DNA from: Pseudomonas hunanensis | GTDB lineage: Bacteria; Pseudomonadota; Gammaproteobacteria; Pseudomonadales; Pseudomonadaceae | Direction of reading: 5' to 3' | Assembly: GCF_013393325.1 (NCBI RefSeq) | Contig: NZ_QJRC01000100.1 | Coordinates: forward strand, 46,132 to 110,131 | Length of the DNA stretch: 64,000 bases | Shown here: positions 51,532-60,373 of the stretch, one piece after another | Numbering within the stretch: the first letter of the stretch is position 1 | How the letters are laid out: each line of letters starts with the position of its first letter | Notes under the pieces: model-generated | Told to the model about the DNA's origin: nothing | What the model saw: the letters and a program-made list of their open reading frames with translations, nothing else | Databases searched by the model: none | Made by a program: the position numbers and the translations under genes

Positions 51532-54446
51532 CAGGCGGCTCCTGCTTGGCTGGTTTTCGCCGGGTTGCCCGGGCGGTAGGCGCGCACCGACTGGTGCGCC
51601 AGGGCCGTGAGGATCAACAGCGTCGAGCCGACCACCACGGTGTACACGCCGACATCGAAGAACAGCGCGCTGGCCACGTGCACGTCACCGAGCAACGGCA
51701 GGTGCAGGTGGGCGGTATGAGTGGTGAGGAACGGATAGCCAAGCAACATGGCACCGACCCCAGTCAGGGTCGCGCACAGCAGCCCGGTGCCCATCCAGCG
51801 CAGCGGCCGCAGGCTCATCTGTGCTTCGACCCACTGGGTGCCGGCCACCATGTACTGCAGGATGAACGCCACCGACATCACCAGGCCGGCGACAAAGCCA
51901 CCGCCCGGCTGGTTGTGCCCGCGCATGAACAAGTACATCGACACCAGCAGGGCGATTGGCAGCAGCAGGCGCACCAGTACCGCCGGCACCATCATGAAAC
52001 CGAGTGCGGTGTCGGTGGCGTGCCGCGGGTTGATCAGGTCGGTGACCACGTCGGGCGCCAGCTGGCGCTGCTGCGCCGGCAGTTGCATGCTCTCCTTCGG
52101 TGGGCGGAAGCGCCGCAGCAGGGCGAACACGGTCAGCGCCACGGCCACCAGCACGGTAATTTCACCGAGGGTATCGAAGCCGCGGAAGTCGACCAGCATG
52201 ACATTGACCACATTGGTACCACCGCCCTGAGGCAGCGCCCGGCTCAGGTAGAACGAGGAAATATCGTTGGGCGTCGGCCGGGTCAGCATCGCGTAGGACA
52301 GCACGGCCATGCCGCCCCCTACCAGCACCGCCAGCAGCAGGTCGCGCAGGCGGCGCATGCGCGCGCGCTCCAGGCTGCCGGGCAGCGGCGACACACCTTC
52401 GATCCGCCGCGGCAACCAGCGCAAGCCGAGCAAGATCAGCACAGTAGTCACCACTTCCACCACCAACTGGGTCAGGGCCAGATCGGGCGCGGAGAACCAG
52501 ACGAAGGTGATGCAGGTCATCAAGCCGCAGACGCTGACCATGATCAGTGCTGCCAGACGGTGGTATTTGGCCTGGTAGGCGGCGCCGATGGCGCAGGCAA
52601 TGGCGATCAGCCACAGGGCGACGAACACACCCGAGCCCGGAATCTTCGGCCGGTCGCCCCAGCTCAGGCCGCTGTAGAGCATGGGCGTGAGGCCAGCAAG
52701 AAACGCGGCGACGACCAGCATGAACAGCTGCGACTGCAGGCGACGGGTGGTGAACAGGCGCTCGATGCGACGTGCCAGCAGCATCAGGTGCACTTGGCCG
52801 TGCTCGAACAGGCGCTTGCCGTTGAAGCGCTCGATCAGCGGTGGGTAGGGGAAGCGGCCCAGGCGCAGCTGCTTGCGCAGCAGCAGGTACAGGACGATGC
52901 CGCCGCTCATGGCCACCAGGCTCATGATCAGCGGTGCGTTCCAGCCATGCCAGATGGCCAGGCTGTATTCCGGCAGTGTGCCGCCTACTACCGGCAGGGC
53001 CGCAGCGGCCAGCAGCGGGCCGACCGACTGAGCAGGGAAGATGCCCACTACCAGGCAGGTGAGCACCAGCAGCTCGACCGGCGCACGCATCCAGCGTGGC
53101 GGCTCGTGCGGGGTATGGGGCAGGTCCTGGGCTGGCGGCCCGAAGAACACATCGACCGTGAAGCGCAGGGCATAAGCCACGCTGAAGGTACCGGCCAGGG
53201 TGGCGATCACCGGCAACGTCGTTTCGACCCAGGCGGTGGAGCTGATGAATACGGTTTCGGCGAAGAACATTTCTTTCGACAGGAAGCCGTTCATCAACGG
53301 GACGCCGGCCATCGAGGCGCTGGCCACCATGGCCAGGGTGGCGGTGTATGGCACCAGGCGGATCAGGCCACTGAGGCGGCGGATGTCACGCGTACCGCTT
53401 TCGTGGTCGATGATACCGGCGGCCATGAACAGGGAGGCTTTGAAGGTGGCATGGTTGAGAATGTGGAACACGGCGGCAACGGCCGCCAGCGGGCTGTTCA
53501 GGCCTAGCAGCAGGGTAATGAGGCCCAGGTGGCTGATGGTCGAATAGGCCAGCAGGCCCTTGAGGTCGTTCTGGAACATGGCGGCGAAAGCGCCGAGCAG
53601 CAGAGTGAGGGCGCCGGCGCCGCCGACGATCCAGAACCACTCATCGCTGCCCGACAGTACCGGCCAGAAGCGCGCCAGCAGGAACACGCCCGCCTTGACC
53701 ATGGTGGCGGAGTGCAGATAGGCCGATACCGGGGTGGGCGCTGCCATGGCGTGGGGCAGCCAGAAATGGAAGGGGAACTGTGCGCTCTTGCTCAGGGCGC
53801 CGATGAGGATCAGGGGCAGCAGCACCAGGTACAGCGCATGCTGGCGGATGGTGTCGCCGGCAGCCAGGACCTTGTCCAGGTCGTAGCTGCCGACCACATG
53901 GCCTAGCAGCAGGGCCCCTACCAACAGGCACAAACCGCCCGCGCCGGTGACCATCAGCGCCATGTAGGCGCCGCGGCGGGCGTCGGCGCGGTGGTGCCAG
54001 TAGCCGATGAGCAGGAAGGAGAACAGGCTGGTGAGTTCCCAGAAGAACACCAGCTGGATCAGGTTGCCGGAGATCACCAGGCCGAGCATGGCGCCCATGA
54101 AGGCCAGGAAGAAGGCGAAGAAACGCGGTACCGGGTCTTGCGGCGACATGTAGTAGCGGGCATACAGCGACACCAGCGTACCAATGCCCAGCACCAGCAA
54201 CGAGAACAGCCAGGCAAAGCCGTCCATGCGCAGCACCAGGTTCAACCCCAGGCTGGGCAGCCACAGGAATTCTTCGCGAATTACGCCACCGTGGGCAATC
54301 TGAGGGTACAGAAGTGCTACCTGGACGGTACCGACCAGGGCTACGAGCCCGGCAAGGATGGACTCGGCGTTACGTGCGTTGTGCGGCAGCACGGCTGCCA
54401 GGCAACTGCCCACGAACGGCAGAAGCAGTAGCACTATCAAAGACAT
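51531..54446 (-). CDS. mrpA: Mrp Na+/H+ antiporter fused subunit A/B
   Basis: A 971-residue protein. The first ~770 residues are the NuoL-like MrpA subunit (FFWELTSLFSFLLIGYWHH, LPHAMAAPTPVSAYLHSATM, LLAYSTISHLGLI). The last ~150 are a fused MrpB (QPGGGFVAGLVMSVAFILQY). Fused AB marks the group 2 (PhaAB-type) operon, so no separate B gene is expected. With C-G it forms a multisubunit antiporter for Na+ or K+ tolerance and pH balance. The operon promoter must lie in 54447-54595; the region is AT-rich but no clear hexamers stand out. Confidence 0.95.
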   Translation of the reverse strand: MSLIVLLLLPFVGSCLAAVLPHNARNAESILAGLVALVGTVQVALLYPQIAHGGVIREEFLWLPSLGLNLVLRMDGFAWLFSLLVLGIGTLVSLYARYYMSPQDPVPRFFAFFLAFMGAMLGLVISGNLIQLVFFWELTSLFSFLLIGYWHHRADARRGAYMALMVTGAGGLCLLVGALLLGHVVGSYDLDKVLAAGDTIRQHALYLVLLPLILIGALSKSAQFPFHFWLPHAMAAPTPVSAYLHSATMVKAGVFLLARFWPVLSGSDEWFWIVGGAGALTLLLGAFAAMFQNDLKGLLAYSTISHLGLITLLLGLNSPLAAVAAVFHILNHATFKASLFMAAGIIDHESGTRDIRRLSGLIRLVPYTATLAMVASASMAGVPLMNGFLSKEMFFAETVFISSTAWVETTLPVIATLAGTFSVAYALRFTVDVFFGPPAQDLPHTPHEPPRWMRAPVELLVLTCLVVGIFPAQSVGPLLAAAALPVVGGTLPEYSLAIWHGWNAPLIMSLVAMSGGIVLYLLLRKQLRLGRFPYPPLIERFNGKRLFEHGQVHLMLLARRIERLFTTRRLQSQLFMLVVAAFLAGLTPMLYSGLSWGDRPKIPGSGVFVALWLIAIACAIGAAYQAKYHRLAALIMVSVCGLMTCITFVWFSAPDLALTQLVVEVVTTVLILLGLRWLPRRIEGVSPLPGSLERARMRRLRDLLLAVLVGGGMAVLSYAMLTRPTPNDISSFYLSRALPQGGGTNVVNVMLVDFRGFDTLGEITVLVAVALTVFALLRRFRPPKESMQLPAQQRQLAPDVVTDLINPRHATDTALGFMMVPAVLVRLLLPIALLVSMYLFMRGHNQPGGGFVAGLVMSVAFILQYMVAGTQWVEAQMSLRPLRWMGTGLLCATLTGVGAMLLGYPFLTTHTAHLHLPLLGDVHVASALFFDVGVYTVVVGSTLLILTALAHQSVRAYRPGNPAKTSQAGAA

Positions 54447-54595
54447 AGCGGCCTATTCTGGAGAAGTTTGCAAAGATCATACGTGCCGAGTGGATGATCA
54501 CCAACACGCAAGCTGTCGCAGAATCCTACAAACAGGCTGTGACAAGCTGTTTTTTTATAACAGTTTTTTACAAAGCATAGTCGTAGTTGGCGGCT

Positions 54596-55552
54596 TTACA
54601 GCCCTGCCTGGCGCTCGCCGGAATTTTGCACGTCCTGTGCGGCATCGGCATCGGCTTCGCGCGGGCGGCGCACCTTGAGTTCGCTGACCACCACCGCGAT
54701 CACGATCAGCAAGCCGCCAAGCAGCGCCACGCCCGGCAGGCGCTCGCCGGCTAGGCGCCCGACGATACCGGCCCACACCGGTTCACCGGCATAGATGAGG
54801 GTCGCGCGGGTGGGGGAGACCGACTTTTGCGCCCAGTTCATTGCCACCTGAATGACTGCGCTCATGGCGCCCAGGCCCACTGCGCTGGTCAGCAGCAGCC
54901 AGGAGAAGTCGGGGATGCGCTCCTGGGTCGGCACGATCATCAGGAACGCTAGCAGTGAAGCAGTCGCCAGCTGCACGACGGTGACCCGTCGCACATCGAC
55001 CTGGCCTGCATAGCGGCTGATCAGGATGATTTCGCCTGCAATGGCCACCGCGCTGACCAAGGTGACCAGTTCGCCTTCGCTGAAGTGCAGGCTGCCGCCT
55101 TCGGGCCCGGCCAGCAGCATCAGGCCGATGAACGCCAGGCAAATGCCGATGCTGGGCATCAGGCCAGGCCGCCGGCCCAGCACCAGCCACTGCAGCAGCG
55201 GCACGAACGGCACGTAAAGTGCGGTGATGAACGCCGACTGGCTGCTGCTGATGGTTTGCAGGCCCATGGTCTGCAAGCCGTAGCCGAGCATGATCGACAC
55301 ACCGATCAGCATGCCGGCCTTCAGTTCGGTAAAGGTCAGCCCAGGCAGCGCTCGTGCCGACACCACGGCTACGAACAGCGCGGCTGCCGCAAAGCGCAGG
55401 CCGACGAAGAACATCGGGCCGCTGACGGTCATCACGTTGTGCACCAGCAGGAAGGTGCCGCCCCACAACATGGTGATGAACACCAGCACCAGTTCGGCCT
55501 TGCTCAGGCGAAAGGTAACGGTGGAGGTCGACTTGCTGCTGGGCTGGCTCAT
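54596..55552 (-). CDS. EamA family (DMT superfamily) exporter
   Basis: A 318-residue inner-membrane transporter with ten helices in two EamA halves (LVFITMLWGGTFLLVHNVMT; SAVGLGAMSAVIQVAMNWAQ). Such proteins export amino acids or metabolites; the substrate is unknown. The start at 55552 is chosen because the open frame beyond it overlaps the divergent XRE-cupin gene. It is divergent from that regulator, with two copies of a palindromic operator-like motif between them, so repression by the regulator is likely. Confidence 0.85.
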   Translation of the reverse strand: MSQPSSKSTSTVTFRLSKAELVLVFITMLWGGTFLLVHNVMTVSGPMFFVGLRFAAAALFVAVVSARALPGLTFTELKAGMLIGVSIMLGYGLQTMGLQTISSSQSAFITALYVPFVPLLQWLVLGRRPGLMPSIGICLAFIGLMLLAGPEGGSLHFSEGELVTLVSAVAIAGEIILISRYAGQVDVRRVTVVQLATASLLAFLMIVPTQERIPDFSWLLLTSAVGLGAMSAVIQVAMNWAQKSVSPTRATLIYAGEPVWAGIVGRLAGERLPGVALLGGLLIVIAVVVSELKVRRPREADADAAQDVQNSGERQAGL

Positions 55553-55597
55553 GGTCTTGCACACTCGGCGGGGGGCGGCGCACAATCGCCGCAAAAG

Positions 55598-55618
55598 TGG
55601 GCAGTATACTGCGCAATC
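55598..55618. promoter_or_regulatory. Operator-like palindrome, copy 1 (EamA/XRE-cupin intergenic)
   Basis: GTGGGCAGTATACTGCGCAA, with core GCAGTATACTGC a perfect palindrome. It matches the other two copies at 18 of 21 positions. On the minus strand it contains a TATACT that could be the -10 of the EamA gene, so binding would block that promoter. Confidence 0.6.
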
Positions 55619-55625
55619 TTGACCA

Positions 55626-55646
55626 GTGAGCAATATAGTGCACAAA
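55626..55646. promoter_or_regulatory. Operator-like palindrome, copy 2 (start of XRE-cupin gene)
   Basis: GTGAGCAATATAGTGCACAA is identical at 19 of 20 positions to the site at 63613-63633 upstream of rhtA. The core GCAnTATAnTGC is an imperfect palindrome. It overlaps the likely GTG start of the XRE-cupin gene, which suggests autorepression. Confidence 0.65.
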
Positions 55647-56201
55647 GATTCTTTGCACCGGGCATCGGTGCTGCAACATGTCAGCCTCAATGTGCGCAGC
55701 CTGCGCAACGCTGCCGGAATGAGCCAGACGGCGCTTGCCGAGCGCTCCGGGGTCAGCCGCCGCATGCTGGTAGCGATCGAGGCGGGCGAGAAGAATGTCA
55801 GCTTGACCACCCTGGACTTGATCGCTGAAGCCTTGGGCGTGGCCTTCAGTACCCTGATCCAGGCGCCAGACCTGCGCGACCCCGGGCGCATCGAAGAGCT
55901 GGCCTGGGCTGGCGAACATCCGCAGAGCAGGGCGGTGTTGCTTGGCACCAGTGCGGCACGGCGCGAGGTGGAGCTGTGGGAGTGGACCCTCGCACCGGGC
56001 GAGTGCTATTCCAGCGAGGCTGATGCCGAAGGCTGGAGCGAGCAGATTTATGTGGCCGAAGGGCAATTGACGCTGATCATCGAAGATGTCGAGCATCGCT
56101 TGCAGGTGGGGCAGTTCCACGTGTTCCCCAGCAATTGCCGGTATGCCTACCGTAACGATGGCGCGGTGGCGGTGCGGTTTGTGCGCAATGTGGTGATTTG
56201 A
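55638..56201 (+). CDS. XRE family regulator with C-terminal cupin domain
   Basis: A 187-residue regulator. The N-terminal helix-turn-helix is MSQTALAERSGVSRRMLVAI, and the C-terminal cupin domain includes GWSEQIYVAEGQLTLIIED. In Pseudomonas, XRE-cupin proteins (such as PsdR, PauR and ErfA) usually repress neighbouring transport or catabolic genes and sense small metabolites through the cupin. The start is uncertain: GTG at 55638 fits the family N-terminus (HKDSLHRASVLQHV), while GTG at 55626 or 55668 are alternatives. Operator-like palindromes lie at and upstream of its start. Confidence 0.85.
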   Translation: MHKDSLHRASVLQHVSLNVRSLRNAAGMSQTALAERSGVSRRMLVAIEAGEKNVSLTTLDLIAEALGVAFSTLIQAPDLRDPGRIEELAWAGEHPQSRAVLLGTSAARREVELWEWTLAPGECYSSEADAEGWSEQIYVAEGQLTLIIEDVEHRLQVGQFHVFPSNCRYAYRNDGAVAVRFVRNVVI

Positions 56202-56250
56202 GCTTGCAGCTTTAGGGGCTGCACAGTAGCCCCCAAAGCTCTCGAGCTGA

Positions 56251-56799
56251 TCAATCTTTCAGCAGTTCTTCGGTCTTCACCACCTTGGCGTAGGCAAACG
56301 CCAACGCCGCCATCGCCGAATCATGCACCTGCGCCGCCGGCACCTGCTTGCCGTCGAACTCCAGTGGCAGGGTCGCGCAGGCATCGTGCGCCACGGTCAC
56401 CGTATAGCCCAGATCTGCCGCGGCGCGGGTAGCGGCGTCGATGCACATGTGGCTCATGCTGCCGGCAATGGTCAGGGCCTCGACACCATGCCGGTCCAGC
56501 GTGTGCTCAAGCTCGGTGCCTAGGAAGGCATTGACCTTGTGCTTGAGCACCACCGGCTCGCCTTTTACCGGCGCGACCTTGGAGTGGATGGCCGCACCCT
56601 GCGAGCCTGGGGCGAAGAATGGCGCATCGGCGCTGTCGAACTCATGCCGCACGTGCACCACCAGGTCGCCACGCTGGCGCGCTGCTGCCAATAAGCGTGC
56701 AGCGTTGTCGGCCGCCTGGTCGGCGCCATCAAGTGTCCACTTGCCGCCCGGGAAGTAGTCGTTCTGGATGTCGATGATGATCAGTGCCTGCTTGCTCAT
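56251..56799 (-). CDS. Isochorismatase-like cysteine hydrolase
   Basis: A 182-residue cytoplasmic hydrolase. The catalytic triad is complete: Asp10 in IIIDIQNDYFPGGKW, Lys in VLKHKVNAF and Cys in SMSHMCIDAATRAAADLG. Family members act on nicotinamide, ureidoacrylate, isochorismate or similar; the substrate cannot be read here. It is divergent from a GATase1-AraC regulator, which probably controls it. Confidence 0.88.
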   Translation of the reverse strand: MSKQALIIIDIQNDYFPGGKWTLDGADQAADNAARLLAAARQRGDLVVHVRHEFDSADAPFFAPGSQGAAIHSKVAPVKGEPVVLKHKVNAFLGTELEHTLDRHGVEALTIAGSMSHMCIDAATRAAADLGYTVTVAHDACATLPLEFDGKQVPAAQVHDSAMAALAFAYAKVVKTEELLKD

Positions 56800-56881
56800 G
56801 CTGCCTCCTGTGGCAGTAGTCGTGGATAGACGTTAGTTATAGGCTGTGTGCACTGACATGAGGATTGGCGCGAACGACACT

Positions 56882-57874
56882 ATGCGGGCAAAAACTGACA
56901 CCCCAGCCAGCCTGGACATCGGTCTGCTGCTGTACCCCGGCGTGCAGCGCGCCGCCGTGCATGGGCTGGCCGACCTGTTCCTGGTGGCCAACCGGGTTGC
57001 GGCCGAGCTGGGTGGCGTTGGGTTGCCGACTATTCGCGTCAGCTTCTGGCAGGCAGATGAATTGGGACGATTGCTGCCTGCCCCGGATAGCCCGGCTGAT
57101 GCCGGGCTGGGCTTGCGCGTTTTGATCATTCCGCCGAGCCTGGAGTCGGCTCCGCAAGCCGAGCTGCTCGAACGTCACCGCGCGTTGCTGTGCCAACTGC
57201 ACGTGCAGGGTACGGTGCTGGCGTCAGTATGTATCGGGGTGTTTTTCATTGCCGCCAGCGGCCTGCTGGACGGGCGCCCGGCCTGCACCCACTGGAACTA
57301 TGTACAGGCGCTTGCACAGCGCTTCCCCAAGGTGCGGGTAGAGGCCCAGCAGCCGTTGCTGGATGACGGGGACATCGTGACCTCGGCCGGGCTCATGGCC
57401 TGGACCGACTTGGGCTTGCGCCTGCTGGAGCGCTTTCTGGGGGCTACGGTGGCACGGGAGACCGCCCGCTATCTGGCCGTCGATCCGGTCACGGCGACGC
57501 TGCCCGGGGCTGTATTCAGCCCGCGCCTGGATCACGGTGACGAGGCCGTGCTGAAAGTACAACACTGGTTGCAGGGCAATGGTGGGCAGGATGCCGACCT
57601 GGCCGCGATGGCTGCCTGCGCGGGGCTGGAGGCGCGGACCTTCTTGCGGCGATTTCGTGCTGCTACCGGGCTACGCCCGACCGAGTACTGCCAGCAGGTC
57701 AGGGTAGGGCGGGCGTGCCGTTTGCTGGAGTTTACCCGGCGCAACGTCGAACAGATCGCCTGGGGTGTGGGCTACCAGGATCCGGGCGCCTTTCGCAAGG
57801 TGTTCCAACGCGTCACCGGCTTTACCCCGAGCGACTATCGGCGGCGGTTTGCGGTGTCCGATCAGGGTATGTAG
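56882..57874 (+). CDS. AraC family regulator with DJ-1/GATase1-like domain
   Basis: About 330 residues: an N-terminal class I glutamine-amidotransferase-like domain (IGLLLYPGVQRAAVHGLADL, and the cysteine elbow SVCIGVFFIAASG), then the AraC DNA-binding domain (FLRRFRAATGLRPTEYCQQV; IAWGVGYQDPGAFRKVFQRV). It is divergent from the isochorismatase-like gene, the common arrangement for FtrA/GlxA-type regulators. The start is uncertain: in-frame GTG at 56846 and ATG at 56858 exist, none with a good ribosome-binding site. Confidence 0.83.
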   Translation: MRAKTDTPASLDIGLLLYPGVQRAAVHGLADLFLVANRVAAELGGVGLPTIRVSFWQADELGRLLPAPDSPADAGLGLRVLIIPPSLESAPQAELLERHRALLCQLHVQGTVLASVCIGVFFIAASGLLDGRPACTHWNYVQALAQRFPKVRVEAQQPLLDDGDIVTSAGLMAWTDLGLRLLERFLGATVARETARYLAVDPVTATLPGAVFSPRLDHGDEAVLKVQHWLQGNGGQDADLAAMAACAGLEARTFLRRFRAATGLRPTEYCQQVRVGRACRLLEFTRRNVEQIAWGVGYQDPGAFRKVFQRVTGFTPSDYRRRFAVSDQGM

Positions 57875-57955
57875 AAACCACTTGACCTTGACTTTGCTTG
57901 AGGTTTTACCCTGCTCGGCATCGCGCTGCATGCGTCCTTATCCAGGAGACCGTCG

Positions 57956-58336
57956 ATGTCGGCAAACGCTCATGCCTTGTGGTTCACCCAGATGATCGAA
58001 TATGAAGTGCCCAGCGTGTGCCAGCACGCACTGGCCCAGGCCCTGGTGGCGCGTAGCGAAGTGTTGGCCACGCGTTGCGAAGGCTTGCAGGGTGTGAGCA
58101 TCCAGGCCAGTGACGATGGCAGCCGGGTGTTGCAGTACCTGCAATGGCAGTCACGCCAGGCCTGGGCGGAGGCGGCAGTGCACTTCGTCGAAGAATCGTT
58201 CCTTGACCTGCTGGGGCAGCATCAGGCCCGGGGCGTCAACTTCGCCGCCTACCAGGCCCTGCGCAGCCTGGTGCGCGGCACGGATGGCGGCCTGCATTGC
58301 CAGGTGGGCGAGCCTCATGCATACCAGGGTGCATAG
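57956..58336 (+). CDS. Hypothetical protein, possible ABM-type dimeric barrel
   Basis: A 126-residue protein preceded by CAGGAG. Its two-part alpha/beta pattern (VARSEVLATRCEGLQGVSIQ; VLQYLQWQSRQAWAEAAVHF) is like that of antibiotic-biosynthesis-monooxygenase-type ferredoxin-like dimers, but the match is by eye and weak. Its end overlaps the convergent hydrolase gene by 22 bases. Confidence 0.65.
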   Translation: MSANAHALWFTQMIEYEVPSVCQHALAQALVARSEVLATRCEGLQGVSIQASDDGSRVLQYLQWQSRQAWAEAAVHFVEESFLDLLGQHQARGVNFAAYQALRSLVRGTDGGLHCQVGEPHAYQGA

Positions 58337-59085
58337 TGCGGGTAGCGGTCCAGACGGGCACCGATGACCATTTCGCCGATCCATGCCGCCAGGATCGAGC
58401 TGTAGGCTTTCTGGCTTTCTTCGCTGGACAGTGCGTGGTCGGCGCCGTCGACAATGCGATGGGTGAGCGAGTGGGCGCTGATGAACGCGGAGCGGTAGCT
58501 CATCAGTGTACTGTGCGGTACGTAGTCGTCCTGCTCGGACTCCACCAGCAGTACATCCCCGCTGAATTCGGCGCAGGCGGCCAGCGCGCGGTTGTCCGCC
58601 GGGCCGAGCGGGCGTCGGCGGTAGTCGTTCAGGCGTTGACGGTCGAGCGTTTGCTTGGGGCTGCCCCATTCATCGTCCCAATACATGGCAGGTACCCGCA
58701 GGGCCAGCCATCTGACTGACCGTTCGCGGGTCAGCAGGGTGGCCAGGTAACCGCCATAGCTGCTGCCGATGATGGCGATGGCGCTGCTATCGACGGCCGG
58801 GTGACTGACCAGTCGATCGTAGGCCGCCAGCAAGTCCTGCAAGTTTTGCTCACGCGTGACCGTGAGGCGCTGGCTCTCGGTTTTTTCGTGGCCGCGCAGG
58901 TCGAACGTCATGCACACGCAACCCAGCCCGGTAATATGCCGGGCGCGGGCGAGGTCGCGTTGCTGGCTGCCGCCCCAGCCGTGGACGAAGAGAATACCTG
59001 GCATCTTGCTGCCCGGGCTGACCAGGGTGCCATTGATGCGATCATTTTCGACCTGCAGTTCAACGGTTTCACTCTGAATGGTCAT
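58315..59085 (-). CDS. Alpha/beta hydrolase (dienelactone/S9-like)
   Basis: A 256-residue cytoplasmic hydrolase. Visible motifs are VHGWGGSQQRDLARA, the nucleophile elbow GSSYGG, the acid in LLVESEQDDYVP and histidine in VDGADHALSSEES. The start at 59085 overlaps the end of the upstream DUF3182 gene by 17 bases, so the two are co-translated and probably work together. The substrate is unknown. Confidence 0.83.
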   Translation of the reverse strand: MTIQSETVELQVENDRINGTLVSPGSKMPGILFVHGWGGSQQRDLARARHITGLGCVCMTFDLRGHEKTESQRLTVTREQNLQDLLAAYDRLVSHPAVDSSAIAIIGSSYGGYLATLLTRERSVRWLALRVPAMYWDDEWGSPKQTLDRQRLNDYRRRPLGPADNRALAACAEFSGDVLLVESEQDDYVPHSTLMSYRSAFISAHSLTHRIVDGADHALSSEESQKAYSSILAAWIGEMVIGARLDRYPHYAPWYA

Positions 59086-60187
59086 GTTCGCGAATCCGCG
59101 CAAATTTGCTGAGTTGTCCGAGTTCACTGTCGTTTCCTTGGTAGAAGAGGGTGGCGTCAGTGGGCAGGTCGGGGGTGCCGAACACTTCATGGGTGGAGGC
59201 TCGCACCCGCTGTAATGCCGGGTCATCGGCAAAAGCCTGCAGGGCCAACAGCTCGGCGCTGCTGGCACCGCCCAGGCGCCAGGATTGTTCGAGTACGCCG
59301 CTGCGCAGGTGGCCCTGCGAATCGAGGCCGCGGGCGATGTCGTAGTTGCGCCGGGAGGCAATGAAACCAGGGAAGTGCTGCTCGGCAGCCTGCTCGTAGG
59401 TGATGGCCTGGTTGATGGCCAGTCGCAGGTGCTCTTCCATGGGGAGCTGGAGGAGTGCCTGGTAGTCGCCGCGTACCACCACCAGGTCGGAACCTCCGTA
59501 CACCTCGGTGCCTTGATGGTCGCGGGTCAGTTGTTGAGTGCCGTGATAGCTGCAGGTCAGGCCGGCGACGCGCACCTGGCCGACGCTGAAGGTTTGCACG
59601 TCGCTCAAGTCCTCTTCGAGTACCAGCCCCCACCGTGCCAACTGCTGGTCGTCCATGGCGGCCAGCAGGGGCTCCAGCGCGTCTGCCAGGGTGATGACTT
59701 GCTGCCCGCGCCCTGCGCAGGCCAACACGGGCTTGACCCGCACGGGGCCGTCGAGCAGCAGTAGCTGTGCAGCAGTGCGCGCATCGGCTTTGCTGAATAC
59801 GGTATAGCCGCGCAGCAAGGCGTCACTGGCCTGCCGGGCGAAGTCATCGGTCCAGCCCGGCGGAAAACTGGCCCCGGCCGGTAGCGGGTGAGAGATCGCC
59901 TTGGTTGCCATGTAGGGCTGGTCGACCAGCCCGCCAAACAGATCCTGCTCGCTGCGGATACCTCTAGCGGCCTGACGTCTGGCGTCGATCAGGGTTTCGG
60001 TGGGCAGGTAGTAGTAGCCATCGACGGCGGTTGCTGAGGGGGTGTGTTTCACGTGCGGGCAGCCCAGCAGGCCGGCCAGGCCATCGGCAAGCTTGAGGTG
60101 CACGGCATGCTCATGTTCGGGGGTGTGATCGCGGGTATCGAGCAGCACCACGCCGGCTTTCGGTTCGCTGGCACTGGGCATGGTCAT
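59069..60187 (-). CDS. DUF3182 family protein (ATP-grasp-like)
   Basis: A 372-residue protein of the uncharacterised DUF3182 family. The middle part (KADARTAAQLLLLDGPVRVK, LVLEEDLSDVQTFSVGQVRV) has the look of an ATP-grasp ligase fold, with a lysine in PVRVKPVLACAGRG in the place of a nucleotide-binding residue. No reaction is known. It overlaps a hydrolase gene. The start may be 60187 or, three residues in, 60181. Confidence 0.75.
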   Translation of the reverse strand: MTMPSASEPKAGVVLLDTRDHTPEHEHAVHLKLADGLAGLLGCPHVKHTPSATAVDGYYYLPTETLIDARRQAARGIRSEQDLFGGLVDQPYMATKAISHPLPAGASFPPGWTDDFARQASDALLRGYTVFSKADARTAAQLLLLDGPVRVKPVLACAGRGQQVITLADALEPLLAAMDDQQLARWGLVLEEDLSDVQTFSVGQVRVAGLTCSYHGTQQLTRDHQGTEVYGGSDLVVVRGDYQALLQLPMEEHLRLAINQAITYEQAAEQHFPGFIASRRNYDIARGLDSQGHLRSGVLEQSWRLGGASSAELLALQAFADDPALQRVRASTHEVFGTPDLPTDATLFYQGNDSELGQLSKFARIREHDHSE

Positions 60188-60373
60188 TTGCCTGTGTGCA
60201 ATGAATGTACTGTGTGTGAAGCCGGTGCCTTGGGGAAGTTCAGCAAAACTGGATCGGTGGTCCAGGCCCAGCTGTAGGAAGTGTCCTGTTTGTGCAGCGG
60301 CGATTGCAGGGCTCTGGCGGCTGTTCCATTATCGGTGTATTGGATCAATTCTGATGTAGCCGCAGGAGAGCGC

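Noticed and set aside
51546..53507. A 653-codon open frame on the plus strand inside mrpA
   Set aside because: It is antisense to a well-conserved membrane protein gene and is rich in His, Gln, Arg and Gly like other antisense frames here.
54447..54595. Terminator between the EamA gene and mrpA
   Set aside because: The only stems (AACAG/CTGTT) are 5 pairs long with poor loops; too weak to annotate.
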